Of a stretch of 32,598 nucleotides of DNA, positions 7,993 through 16,374 are shown one piece after another. This stretch comes from an uncultured Bacteroidales bacterium (GTDB lineage: Bacteria > Bacteroidota > Bacteroidia > Bacteroidales > UBA932), in contig CAMXAU010000032.1 of the NCBI GenBank assembly GCA_947179325.1, forward strand, positions 1 through 32,598, read 5' to 3'. The first letter of the stretch is position 1; every line of letters begins with the position of its first letter. Under the pieces are notes generated by a model. That model made no database searches. It was given only the letters and a program-made list of their open reading frames with translations, and was not told the origin of the DNA. The position numbers and the translations under genes were made by a program.

Positions 7993-9198
7993 CTATTTTA
8001 TGCCAAGTTTCTTCTTGATGTTCTTAGGAAGCGCATCCTTGTGAACAACGATATTGAGGGTCTTGTACCTTACGAAGGCATCTGAGGCATACCATACGCC
8101 TTTGTACTTGCCGGCATCTCCCCAAGAGTTCTTCACGATAAAGAACTTGTTGCCATTCTGGTCCTGGGCCACGCCATATATATGCATACCATGGTCGTCA
8201 GTAGTCTGCTTGTTGTCATATGCTATCTGGCGCATCTCCTGGGTGATCTTCTTCTCAACTGATGTTGCTGGCTGCTGAGGCTTTGCGCTCTCGTCCTTTC
8301 CTACCCAGTGCTCCTGGTCAGAACCTGCACCCGGCTTCTCATCTACATCCGGGATTGTAGCAAGCCCGTTGCGTGTAAATCCAGCCTCGCTGACATCAGA
8401 GCCCCATGCAATCGAATATCCCTTGTCAATTGCATTGTACATGACCTCCATGAACTCATCGATAGGAAGATTGTACGCTGTATCCCAGCGCCAGTTGTCG
8501 CAGACCTCAATCACGAACGGCTCATAGAAAGGATGGTGGGTGAAGGAAGTGAGGTTCACATAATCATCAGTGTTGATGCCGAGATAATCCCTGAAAGACT
8601 CAGGAGTGTATGCAGCCCCGTTATACTCGAATTCCTGCGGATATTCACCGAGGTAAGCCGAGATTATGCCGTCATATCCCTTGATCCATGCCGGTGTAAG
8701 CTTCTTGTTAGGGTTCTTTGCAACAGCTTCAACATATGCAGCAAGCACTGCGTCCATCTCTGAATGCTCCGGCTTCTCTGTACCGTAGTTAAGCCCCTCC
8801 ATCTCGCACTGCGGAACGATACCGTAGTCCTTGATTACATGGAACACATCACCGAAAGAGCTTCCTGCGCTGAATCCGAGCTTGCCGTCAAGCCTTACAT
8901 ACTTTACTGCCCTGTCATGATATGATTTGCCGACAACAAACATCTCAGAAAGGTCAATGTCCTCCAGCCCCTTGGTCCTGAGAATCTCTGACTCAACAAA
9001 CGAAAGTGCAGAGAAGCACCAGCATGTACCGGAACGGTACTGGTTCTTGATACTTGTAACCGGAACCTCCTTCACGACAGTGAACTCATACTCCGATGCT
9101 TTGCCATCCTTTTCCTGGCCTTGCGCCCAGGACGGAACTGCTGCGGCAGCAGTCGCTGCAGCAGCCATGATAAACATTCTGATATTATTCATATTCAT
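7993..9198 (-). CDS. secreted C1-family cysteine peptidase (aminopeptidase C/bleomycin hydrolase type)
   Basis: The papain-fold active site is complete: oxyanion Gln53 and nucleophile Cys59 in NQYRSGTCWCFS, His in DDHGMHIYGVAQ and Asn in VKNSWGDAGKYKG. Segment order and length (401 residues) fit the C1B aminopeptidase C/bleomycin hydrolase group. Unlike the classical cytosolic enzyme it has a signal peptide (hydrophobic Ala-rich stretch ending near SWAQ), so it acts in the periplasm or outside. I chose the ATG at 9198 rather than the longer frame start at 9243. The extra 15 residues are not signal-like, and the upstream start would sit on the -7 promoter box at 9232-9239. An ATG at 9192 is also possible. 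Confidence 0.9.
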   Translation of the reverse strand: MNMNNIRMFIMAAAATAAAAVPSWAQGQEKDGKASEYEFTVVKEVPVTSIKNQYRSGTCWCFSALSFVESEILRTKGLEDIDLSEMFVVGKSYHDRAVKYVRLDGKLGFSAGSSFGDVFHVIKDYGIVPQCEMEGLNYGTEKPEHSEMDAVLAAYVEAVAKNPNKKLTPAWIKGYDGIISAYLGEYPQEFEYNGAAYTPESFRDYLGINTDDYVNLTSFTHHPFYEPFVIEVCDNWRWDTAYNLPIDEFMEVMYNAIDKGYSIAWGSDVSEAGFTRNGLATIPDVDEKPGAGSDQEHWVGKDESAKPQQPATSVEKKITQEMRQIAYDNKQTTDDHGMHIYGVAQDQNGNKFFIVKNSWGDAGKYKGVWYASDAFVRYKTLNIVVHKDALPKNIKKKLGIK

Positions 9199-9231
9199 AA
9201 AATTAAAATATTCTTGCGAACACAAAACATA

Positions 9232-9239
9232 CAAAGTTA
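9232..9239 (-). promoter_or_regulatory. -7 box for the C1 peptidase gene
   Basis: The complement reads TAACTTTG, a perfect TAnnTTTG, about 33 nt upstream of the chosen ATG. No -33 TTTG is seen at the ideal distance. This box also argues against the longer reading-frame start at 9243. Confidence 0.5.
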
Positions 9240-9289
9240 GCAATAATTTTCTTTATTTTGTAAATTCGCAGCCTATAATATCTAAAAAT

Positions 9290-9955
9290 ATGAAGCAAGT
9301 CAATGTCCTATATATACACGGAATGGGAGGTGGAGGCGACAGCCGTATCCCCGGAATACTCAGGGACCGTATACGTCCGCTGATCCTCGGGGACCGCGAA
9401 ATAAATGTCAATGTCATTGTCAGGACCTACAGCTTTGACCCGGAGACAGCCAGGGAGCAGATTGCAGGATGGCTGGATGAACTGTCACCTGTCCTTATAG
9501 CCGGAGAATCGCTCGGCTCCCTCAATGCCATCAGGATAAAGGGCCTGCCGCACGTGCTGGTATCCCCTTCCCTCAATGCTCCGCTGTATCTTGGCTATAT
9601 GGCTTTCCTCGCCCTCGTCCCAGGCGTCACAGCCCTTCTTGACCGTATATACAGGCCAAAGGAGGGAGACCGCCAGAGACTTCATTTCAACTTCAGGACA
9701 TTGAGGAAATACAGGCAGCTGAGACGCGAGGCCCTGGCATGCAGCCCATATAGAGGAGGCACAGACTATTTCTATGCATTTTTCGGTGAGAATGACCATT
9801 ACAGGAAGAGCGGCATCGTCAGCATACACACCTGGAAGCGATATTTCGGGAAAGAATCATTCTCAATATACCCGGGGACACATTTCATGGAAGAGGAATT
9901 TGTAGAGAGCCTGCTTATTCCGAAGATAACGGAACTGATCGGCAAAGGAATATGA
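9290..9955 (+). CDS. alpha/beta hydrolase
   Basis: A 221-residue single-domain serine hydrolase of unknown substrate. The start gives a classic first strand and oxyanion loop VNVLYIHGMGGGG. The nucleophile elbow is GESLGS (Ser74), a candidate acid is Asp169 in GENDHY, and the catalytic His is His198 in PGTHFME. The open frame continues upstream to 8927, but that part lies antisense to the peptidase gene and has no homology-like features, so ATG 9290 is preferred. There is no signal peptide, so it is cytosolic. The stop overlaps the next gene in ATGATG/TGA fashion, implying coupled translation with the metallophosphoesterase. Confidence 0.82.
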   Translation: MKQVNVLYIHGMGGGGDSRIPGILRDRIRPLILGDREINVNVIVRTYSFDPETAREQIAGWLDELSPVLIAGESLGSLNAIRIKGLPHVLVSPSLNAPLYLGYMAFLALVPGVTALLDRIYRPKEGDRQRLHFNFRTLRKYRQLRREALACSPYRGGTDYFYAFFGENDHYRKSGIVSIHTWKRYFGKESFSIYPGTHFMEEEFVESLLIPKITELIGKGI

Positions 9956-10974
9956 TGGAGCTTCTCATAACACTGATAATGCTTGCATTCATCGAAGCCG
10001 TCCTTGCGGCCGTTGTCTGCGTCCTTGCCGGCATCGCTGCAATGTCAGGCCACAGATTCAGGAAAGCGGTCTCTGCGGGAATGTGGATACTGGTTATCCC
10101 GCCGCTGGTCACAGCCTATGGAACATTGATAGGGCGCAATGCCTATATGACAGTACCTGTCGACATTGTCTCCGGAGACATACCGGAGAATTTTGACGGG
10201 TACCGTATCGTACACATTTCCGACCTCCACCTCAGCTCGTTCAGCTCGCGCCACAGGTCACTGGAGAAAGCTGTGGAGAAGATAAACCGGCTTGAACCAG
10301 ACCTGATAGCCATGACAGGAGACCTGATAACGTTCAGCCCGTCCGAAATAGACGGATGCGACACGATACTGTCCAGGCTTGATGCAAGGGACGGGGTGTT
10401 TTCCGTTCTCGGCAACCATGACTATTGCATATATGACAGGCGCAGCAAGAGAAAAGCCACACAGGATGTGGTTGAAAAGGTAATCGCAGCGGAAAGGGAG
10501 CTTGGCTGGCATGTCATGCTCAACGGGCACACTGACATCATCAGGGGAAACGACACGATAAGCATAATAGGTGTCGAGAACACATCCGCATCAGACAGGT
10601 TCCCCTCTTACGGGAATCTCAGGAAAGCAACTGAGGGAGCATGCGGGAGGTTCAAGATATTGCTCAGCCACGACCCGACACACTGGAGAATGGAAGTAGC
10701 CGGGAAAAGCGACATCGGGCTGACGCTTTCCGGACACACACATGCCATGCAGATGTCAGTTTTCGGATGGTCGCCCAGCAGCCTCATCTATGACGAGAGC
10801 CGCGGACTTTACGAATACTGCAACACAGATAAAGAAAGTACCGCCGGAGACAACCGGCAGTACCTATATGTAAATATCGGTCTCGGAGAGACTGGCTTTC
10901 CTGCAAGGATCGGGGCAAGACCGGAAATCACGGTCATCACCCTGCATTCTGAATCACACACAGGAAAACAGTAG
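9952..10974 (+). CDS. membrane-anchored metallophosphoesterase (YaeI/YkuE-like)
   Basis: A 340-residue calcineurin-like phosphoesterase with two N-terminal hydrophobic segments (about residues 1-30 and 42-60), so the catalytic domain is membrane-tethered. All metal-binding motifs are present in order: ISDLHLS (D91, H93), MTGDL (D124), LGNHDYC (N155, H156), LLSHDP and SGHTHAMQ. The arrangement resembles YaeI/YkuE proteins, some of which hydrolyse UDP-2,3-diacylglucosamine or phospholipids, but the substrate here is unknown. It overlaps the alpha/beta hydrolase gene by 4 nt. Its stop is only 4 nt from the stop of the convergent GH3 gene, leaving no room for a terminator. Confidence 0.88.
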   Translation: MMELLITLIMLAFIEAVLAAVVCVLAGIAAMSGHRFRKAVSAGMWILVIPPLVTAYGTLIGRNAYMTVPVDIVSGDIPENFDGYRIVHISDLHLSSFSSRHRSLEKAVEKINRLEPDLIAMTGDLITFSPSEIDGCDTILSRLDARDGVFSVLGNHDYCIYDRRSKRKATQDVVEKVIAAERELGWHVMLNGHTDIIRGNDTISIIGVENTSASDRFPSYGNLRKATEGACGRFKILLSHDPTHWRMEVAGKSDIGLTLSGHTHAMQMSVFGWSPSSLIYDESRGLYEYCNTDKESTAGDNRQYLYVNIGLGETGFPARIGARPEITVITLHSESHTGKQ

Positions 10975-10978
10975 AAAG

Positions 10979-13258
10979 CTATTCAAGGCTGAATACAGCA
11001 GGCACTCCGGAAGCGGAATCCGGGGCAATCCAGACGCTGAATTCACCTGGCTCCGCAGTATGCACGAGAGTGCTGTGGGCGAAAGCAAGGTCTCCGTCTG
11101 AAAGTTCAGCCGAATGCCAATATGCAAGATCATCCTCAGAGAGCACAAATTCCACTTTTGCGGTCTCCCCTTTCCTGATGAACACCTTATTGAAGCCTTT
11201 AAGCTCCTTCACAGGACGTACAAGTGAGCCGACATGGTCGCGTACATACAGCTGGACAGCCTCTGCGGCGTCGAAGTCCCCGGTATTGGTTATCTCGCAG
11301 CTGGCCGTCAGGCTTCCTCCGCGCGCAAGCCTGTCGGAAGACAATGTGACAGGGCCATAGGAGAACTCCGTATACGATTTTCCGTAGCCGAAAGGATACA
11401 GCGGAGAATCACCGGCATCAAGATGATAGGATGTAAATCCGAGGGATGTCTGCTTCGTGCCGACCTCTATGTCATCTATCAATGTGATGTCCGCTGCAGG
11501 ACGCCCAGTATTCTTGTGTGCATAATATATAGGAACCTGGCCAACCATGCGCGGCATCGTCACAGGAAGCTTCCCGGATGGCACTTCCTTGCCGAATATC
11601 ACGTCCGCAAGTCCTGGTCCCGCCATTGTACCTGCATGGAACGAGTAGAGTACAGCATCTGCAAGCCCGGCCTCATATCCGATAGTCAGAGGACGTCCGG
11701 CCATCACGACAAGCACAACAGGCTTTCCTGTATTCTTCAGGGCCTTAAGGAGTTCTGTCTGTGCACCTGGCAGGCTTATGTCTGCCCTGCATCGCGCCTC
11801 TCCGGAGAGGACAGCCTCTTCACCGGCAAAATACAGCACCACATCTGCATTCCGTGCAGCCTCACATGCCTTCCTGATTCCTTCCGCACTCTTGTCACGG
11901 CTGTAGGACAGCCCAGGCTCGGCTATCACACGTACCTTATCTCCATACATGGAGCGGATTGCAGCAAGAGGAGTCACAGAATGCTCCGGTTCTCCATCGA
12001 AACACCATGTGCCGATCTGGTCTGCAGGAGAATCAGCGAGAGGACCGACTACTGCGACCGACCTCACTGACGCACCGACAGGAAGCACCTTTCTGTCATT
12101 TTTCAGGAGCACAGCAGATTCCGCAGCCGCACGCCTTGCCTTCCCGAGTGATTCGTCAGAATAGAAGATGTCCTCACCCGTAACATCCACATAAGGATTG
12201 TCAAACAGGCCAAGCCTGAATTTAAGGCGCAGGACGTTACGCACTGATTCATCTATATATTTCTCGCTGACAGTGCCTTCCTTGACAAGGTCAGCAAGAT
12301 GCGAGATATAGGCATATCCCATCATGTCCATATCAATTCCGGCATTCGCAGCCTTGCCTGCAGCCTCTTTCAGGTCATGGCAGAATCCATGCGGAATCAT
12401 CTGCTCTATTGAGCCCCAGTCGCTTACCATCATCCCGTCATACCCCCATTCATCACGCAGGACGGTCCTGTTAAGGAAAGCGTTTCCGGAAGAAGGGACA
12501 CCATTGATGTCGTTGAACGAACACATGAATGTCGCGGCACCGGCATCTGCGGCAGCCTTGAAAGGCGGGAGATAATATTCGCGGAGCTGAAGCTCCGGAA
12601 TCCAGGTTGTGTTGTAGTCCTTTCCGGACTCGGTCGCGCCATATGCGGCAAAATGCTTTGCACAGGCAGCCACGGAAGACGGGTCACTCAGTTCATTTCC
12701 CTGGAATCCGCGCACCATGGCAGCCCCCATCACGGATGCGAGATAAGGGTCCTCGCCGCATGACTCGGCAATACGTCCCCAGCGCGGGTCACGTGTCACG
12801 TCAATCATCGGCGCGAATGTCCATCTGATTCCCACGGAACTCGACTCAATGGCCGCTATGCGCGCACCATCCTCAGCCACCTGCGGATTCCAGCTGGCAG
12901 CCTGTCCCAGAGGGATAGGGAAAATTGTCTTGAATCCATGGATAACGTCACGTGCAAAGACGAGCGGAATGCCGAGACGGCTTTCCTCGACTGCAACCCT
13001 CTGAAGTTCATTGATGACTCCAGGATCAAGTTCATTCAGGATGGATCCGACCTTGCCCGCACGTATCTGTGCCGTCATGTCATCTGCAAGTCCGATTCCG
13101 GTAAGCTGGTTCATCTGCCCGATCTTCTCCTCAAGGGTCATCCTGGAAAGCAGGGAATCAATCTTCTGCTCCACCGGATCCTTTTCAGAGCAGGCCGCCA
13201 TGGCAAAGGCAGAGGCAGAAAACAATAATATTTTGTCTAACAGTCTCATATAGTTCAT
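10979..13258 (-). CDS. GH3 beta-glucosidase, lipoprotein
   Basis: A 759-residue exo-acting beta-glucosidase of the BglX type. The lipoprotein signal ends in AMAAC (Cys23). The N-terminal TIM barrel has the FAPMIDVTRDPRWGR and KHF (201-203) motifs and nucleophile Asp280 in MMVSDWGS. The alpha/beta sandwich follows (DVVLYFAGE region), and a fibronectin-III-like domain closes the protein at about 650-750. Length is normal. In the locus it would trim oligosaccharides from GH16 and GH128 to glucose. It is the last gene of the operon, 11 nt after GH128. An alternative start at Met4 is possible. Confidence 0.93.
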   Translation of the reverse strand: MNYMRLLDKILLFSASAFAMAACSEKDPVEQKIDSLLSRMTLEEKIGQMNQLTGIGLADDMTAQIRAGKVGSILNELDPGVINELQRVAVEESRLGIPLVFARDVIHGFKTIFPIPLGQAASWNPQVAEDGARIAAIESSSVGIRWTFAPMIDVTRDPRWGRIAESCGEDPYLASVMGAAMVRGFQGNELSDPSSVAACAKHFAAYGATESGKDYNTTWIPELQLREYYLPPFKAAADAGAATFMCSFNDINGVPSSGNAFLNRTVLRDEWGYDGMMVSDWGSIEQMIPHGFCHDLKEAAGKAANAGIDMDMMGYAYISHLADLVKEGTVSEKYIDESVRNVLRLKFRLGLFDNPYVDVTGEDIFYSDESLGKARRAAAESAVLLKNDRKVLPVGASVRSVAVVGPLADSPADQIGTWCFDGEPEHSVTPLAAIRSMYGDKVRVIAEPGLSYSRDKSAEGIRKACEAARNADVVLYFAGEEAVLSGEARCRADISLPGAQTELLKALKNTGKPVVLVVMAGRPLTIGYEAGLADAVLYSFHAGTMAGPGLADVIFGKEVPSGKLPVTMPRMVGQVPIYYAHKNTGRPAADITLIDDIEVGTKQTSLGFTSYHLDAGDSPLYPFGYGKSYTEFSYGPVTLSSDRLARGGSLTASCEITNTGDFDAAEAVQLYVRDHVGSLVRPVKELKGFNKVFIRKGETAKVEFVLSEDDLAYWHSAELSDGDLAFAHSTLVHTAEPGEFSVWIAPDSASGVPAVFSLE

Positions 13259-13269
13259 TTAACATTTAT

Positions 13270-14556
13270 CTATTTCGCAGACAGGCGGAACCAGTTCAAT
13301 GACGGGGATGCTCCGGAGTTGCCGGCAACCCTGAAAATCTGCTTCCCCGCCCCGAGGCTGACCGTTGCCGAAACAGTCTCCCAGACACTTGCGGTATTGC
13401 TCATCTCCACAGGCACGGCAGTGCCGTCACCGAACGTGAAGACAATCTCACTGTCACGGTATGCAGAGTATCTTGCTTCAAGGACATATTCCCCAGCAGA
13501 AGGCACATCTATCTGGTATTCAGCCCATGTACCGGAGACAAGGTCATTCAGTTCAAGCAATCCCACATTGTCTGAGGAAGGCTTCAGGTGCACAGCACCA
13601 TTGACTGCCACATAATGCTCAGCCGGTATCAGCTGTCCTGGAGAATAATATAGGGACTTGTCAAATGTGGACATATCCACAAACACTCTTCCAAGGTCAG
13701 TAAGGGAAACGGAAGTATTGCCGAAGCCAGACGGACTTGTCAAAAGTGAATTATGGCACTCTGCCTCACCGTTTCCACGCGGAATGAACCATGCATAGCG
13801 GAAGACATCCGGATCAGACTCAAGATAATTGATTGTCTCAACCATATATTTCATCTGGTTGTCCGCTGATATGTTTTTACTGTCCCAGGCACAGAACTCC
13901 GTAAGCCAGATAGGCTTGCCGTATTTCTTGAATCCTTCTACATAGTTCTTGACGGCGGCGGCACTTCCCATATAGCAATGGATTGCAATGCCATCCACAT
14001 CATCTATGGACACACCCGGCTGTGCGAAGAATTCATCAAGCCATTTCCACGGGTCATTGTAGCCGGCAAGTGTACCATAGTTCATAGCCGGTGAAATCAG
14101 CTTCATGCCGAGCTCAGCGGCAAGTGCCTTTAGCGCAGGCCAGTGGGAAGCAGCCTGGGCCGGAGTCATCTCGGCCTGGTCTGTAAGGTTCGGCTCATTG
14201 AAGGCAAGGATATACCTGGCCTCCGGATGCGCCTTCTTGTAATTGCGGAAATTGTCAGGGTTGTAGATGTCATTCCACGCCATTTGTATGAATTCCATAC
14301 CATATTTGCTGAACTCCGCCTCCACCTTTGCCGCAGGTATATTGCCGGACCAGTTGTATGACCATGTACATGCCGGGCCCAGCAGCGCACAATCCTGTTC
14401 AGGCAAAGTGCTGAAATTAAAGCTCACTCCCCTTTTCGGGCTTTTCTGCTGCATATTTTCATAAGTCAGCACGACGTCCGGGCTTTCTTTTTCACAGGAC
14501 ATGGACAGAAAGGCCGCCACAGCAGCGAGAACCATCAATCTGATTTTCATAGTCAT
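13270..14556 (-). CDS. GH128 endo-beta-1,3-glucanase with C-terminal CBM6-like domain, lipoprotein
   Basis: A 428-residue surface or periplasmic lipoprotein (lipobox LSMSC, Cys21). Residues about 40-300 match the Glyco_hydro_cc/GH128 fold: GVSFNF, a WNDIYNP segment, acid/base Glu121 in LAFNEPN, IAIHCYMG, and nucleophile Glu220 in WLTEFCAW. GH128 enzymes cut beta-1,3-glucans. Residues about 310-428 look like a CBM6-type beta-sandwich, starting at the IPAEHYVAV segment and ending NWFRL. The start overlaps the GH16 stop by 4 nt, so translation is coupled. Family assignment is confident for the catalytic part; the binding domain family is a pattern-based guess. Confidence 0.85.
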   Translation of the reverse strand: MTMKIRLMVLAAVAAFLSMSCEKESPDVVLTYENMQQKSPKRGVSFNFSTLPEQDCALLGPACTWSYNWSGNIPAAKVEAEFSKYGMEFIQMAWNDIYNPDNFRNYKKAHPEARYILAFNEPNLTDQAEMTPAQAASHWPALKALAAELGMKLISPAMNYGTLAGYNDPWKWLDEFFAQPGVSIDDVDGIAIHCYMGSAAAVKNYVEGFKKYGKPIWLTEFCAWDSKNISADNQMKYMVETINYLESDPDVFRYAWFIPRGNGEAECHNSLLTSPSGFGNTSVSLTDLGRVFVDMSTFDKSLYYSPGQLIPAEHYVAVNGAVHLKPSSDNVGLLELNDLVSGTWAEYQIDVPSAGEYVLEARYSAYRDSEIVFTFGDGTAVPVEMSNTASVWETVSATVSLGAGKQIFRVAGNSGASPSLNWFRLSAK

Positions 14557-15479
14557 TTCTGATAAACCTTTACAAAGTCTACATACATTGAAGCGGATCC
14601 ATTATTCAGGGCTGTAATTCCGCCTGCATTGAGAATACCTGTAAAATAGCCTCCTACAGCAAGATTCAATACGATAAAGAAATCATGGTGGAAATATTTC
14701 CCCACAGCCCAGTCTCCATCCATCTCTGTCAGCCCCATCTCGTAATAAGGCTGCACGTCCGGGTATTTGTCCATGTCCACATACATCTTGACTGCAGATT
14801 CATCCCACACGCAGGTATACAGGTGGTATTCATCATCCTGAAGGCTGTAGCTCCATGTAGAGGCCTTGGCATAGTTCGGATAGCCTCCATTGATATAATA
14901 TCCCCAATGGCACGCACCGTTGAAATACCTGTCCTGGGAGCCGGCCCCGATGCCTGATGCATTGCCCATCTCAAGGATATCGATTTCACCGCAGCGCGGC
15001 CAGCCGACCTCTGAATAGTCAGCACCGAGCATCCAGAATGCAGGCCAAAGCCCGTTCGCAGTCCTGGGAAGCCTTATACGGGCCTCCACCTTGCCATGCG
15101 TGAACTCGAATTTCCCGCTTGTGTTGATACGGCCCGAAGTAAAGTTCTTCCCGCCGAAATCCTCCTTAACGGCAGTCAGTATAAGACATCCGTTTTTCTT
15201 TATCGGGTCTGTCCCGACCGAGACATTTCCGGAACGGTAATACTGCAGCTCGGCATTTCCTCCGCCGTCCCCGTTCACCTCAATACGCCATTTGCTTTCG
15301 TCAAGGGAGCCGTCGTCGAACAGGTCCTCCCATACAAGACGGTAGCCGTCTGTCTCTCCCGTCCCTTCGTTCTTTTCCTGCTCCCCTCCATTGTCACTTT
15401 CAATCTTTTCCGCTGTACATGAGCATGCTATGGCAATAGGAAAGAGAACACCAAGAAATAATGCCTTTCTCTTTATCAT
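14553..15479 (-). CDS. GH16 endo-beta-glucanase (laminarinase-like), lipoprotein
   Basis: A 308-residue lipoprotein with signal sequence ending near IAIAC (Cys19) and a Glu/Gly-rich linker to about residue 45. The GH16 jelly-roll catalytic motif is GEIDILEMG, with nucleophile Glu165, Asp167 and acid/base Glu170. The family-typical WPAFWML lies just upstream. The EIDxxE spacing without a beta-bulge variant is that of beta-1,3- or mixed-linkage glucanases rather than agarases. It is the first enzyme gene after the binding lipoprotein, preceded by an 84-nt gap holding a strong hairpin, and it overlaps GH128 by 4 nt. Confidence 0.92.
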   Translation of the reverse strand: MIKRKALFLGVLFPIAIACSCTAEKIESDNGGEQEKNEGTGETDGYRLVWEDLFDDGSLDESKWRIEVNGDGGGNAELQYYRSGNVSVGTDPIKKNGCLILTAVKEDFGGKNFTSGRINTSGKFEFTHGKVEARIRLPRTANGLWPAFWMLGADYSEVGWPRCGEIDILEMGNASGIGAGSQDRYFNGACHWGYYINGGYPNYAKASTWSYSLQDDEYHLYTCVWDESAVKMYVDMDKYPDVQPYYEMGLTEMDGDWAVGKYFHHDFFIVLNLAVGGYFTGILNAGGITALNNGSASMYVDFVKVYQK

Positions 15480-15500
15480 TATAAGAATACATTTTTACAA

Positions 15501-15533
15501 GAATCCCCCATTTGATTGGGAAATGGGGGATTC
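15501..15533 (-). promoter_or_regulatory. intra-operon hairpin between the binding lipoprotein and GH16
   Basis: A perfect 13-bp inverted repeat (15501-15513 with 15521-15533) with a 7-nt loop and a run of five G-C pairs. It sits in the 84-nt gap of the operon. No T-tract follows on the minus strand, so it is not a standard terminator. An RNA-stabilising or processing element that gives more transcript of the upstream genes than the enzymes is the likelier role. Confidence 0.65.
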
Positions 15534-15563
15534 AAGACATTTGATTAACCAATTTTGCAACAA

Positions 15564-16328
15564 CTATTTCTTGTAGAAGAAGATAGCATCCATGTCAAGA
15601 GTTGTTCCAGTTTCTCCACCGCTGAGGAATGTGAAGAAGTTCTCTGAAGTAGCATCTGCAGCGAAATTGATAGGAGTGTCTGCAAGGCATACCTCATACT
15701 CATTCCACTCACCGGTCTTGTACTCGCCGCTTACCGGAGTCAGACGTATCTCGTTACCGTCAGTGAATGTTCCGGCAGGATCTCCGAACACGAAATTGTA
15801 CGCTCCGCCAGCCCAGTGGATCTGTCCGACATGTGAAGACACCTGCTCTGACTTATAGGCGAAATGGAAATACCAGTCTGACTCATTGCCTGCGATAGCC
15901 TTGAACTTAGCCCAGTCGGAAGCCCTGTCAACAAGTCCGTCTGCTGTAAGGTTGTATGCAGCGCCAGACCAGCCAACTGTAGTCACATAGAGGTTAACCC
16001 ATTCATCAGTGAAACCATAGGAGTTCAATCCTGAGCAGGTTCCTCCTGCATATGTTCCTTCCCATACATAGAGGGCGATGCCGTCCTTGTCGCTGTCTGT
16101 AGTATAAGGCATCATGTTAACGGTAACCTTAGACTTGATCGCCTCAAGTTCCTCTGCTCCGAGCTGCACTACTATATACTCTGAGCCTGAAAGGCTTGCA
16201 GGAAGAGTTATGCCAGGAAGTTCGCCACCTTCGTTACCTGTTCCTGGAGTTCCATTGTCCTTATTGCATGATACAAGAGCTGTTGACAGCATTGCTGCCA
16301 TTGCGAAAAAAGAAATAATCCTTTTCAT
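15564..16328 (-). CDS. probable surface glycan-binding lipoprotein (SusE/F-position)
   Basis: A 254-residue lipoprotein: signal sequence with lipobox LVSC (Cys21), then a CNKDNG start and a Gly/Glu-rich linker that would carry it to the cell surface. The mature part is rich in aromatic residues and predicted beta strands (ALYVWEG, WYFHFAY, IHWAGGAYNFVF), as in surface glycan-binding proteins. I recognise no enzyme motif. The position directly after SusD is where such binding proteins sit. It lies 46 nt downstream of susD. Function is inferred from position and composition. Confidence 0.72.
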   Translation of the reverse strand: MKRIISFFAMAAMLSTALVSCNKDNGTPGTGNEGGELPGITLPASLSGSEYIVVQLGAEELEAIKSKVTVNMMPYTTDSDKDGIALYVWEGTYAGGTCSGLNSYGFTDEWVNLYVTTVGWSGAAYNLTADGLVDRASDWAKFKAIAGNESDWYFHFAYKSEQVSSHVGQIHWAGGAYNFVFGDPAGTFTDGNEIRLTPVSGEYKTGEWNEYEVCLADTPINFAADATSENFFTFLSGGETGTTLDMDAIFFYKK

Positions 16329-16374
16329 GATTGTGTTGATTTAAAGTGTTAATAATTTTGATTCAGTATAGATT

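Noticed and set aside
9199..9243. Longer N-terminus for the C1 peptidase
   Set aside because: The extra 15 residues precede a complete signal peptide and overlap the -7 promoter box.
8927..9289. Upstream extension of the alpha/beta hydrolase frame (to 8927)
   Set aside because: It is antisense to the C1 peptidase coding region and adds no domain; the hydrolase fold begins at the ATG at 9290.
15480..15563. Hairpin considered as the terminator of the susCD unit
   Set aside because: No T-tract follows on the minus strand and the downstream genes lack another evident promoter; kept as an intra-operon element.
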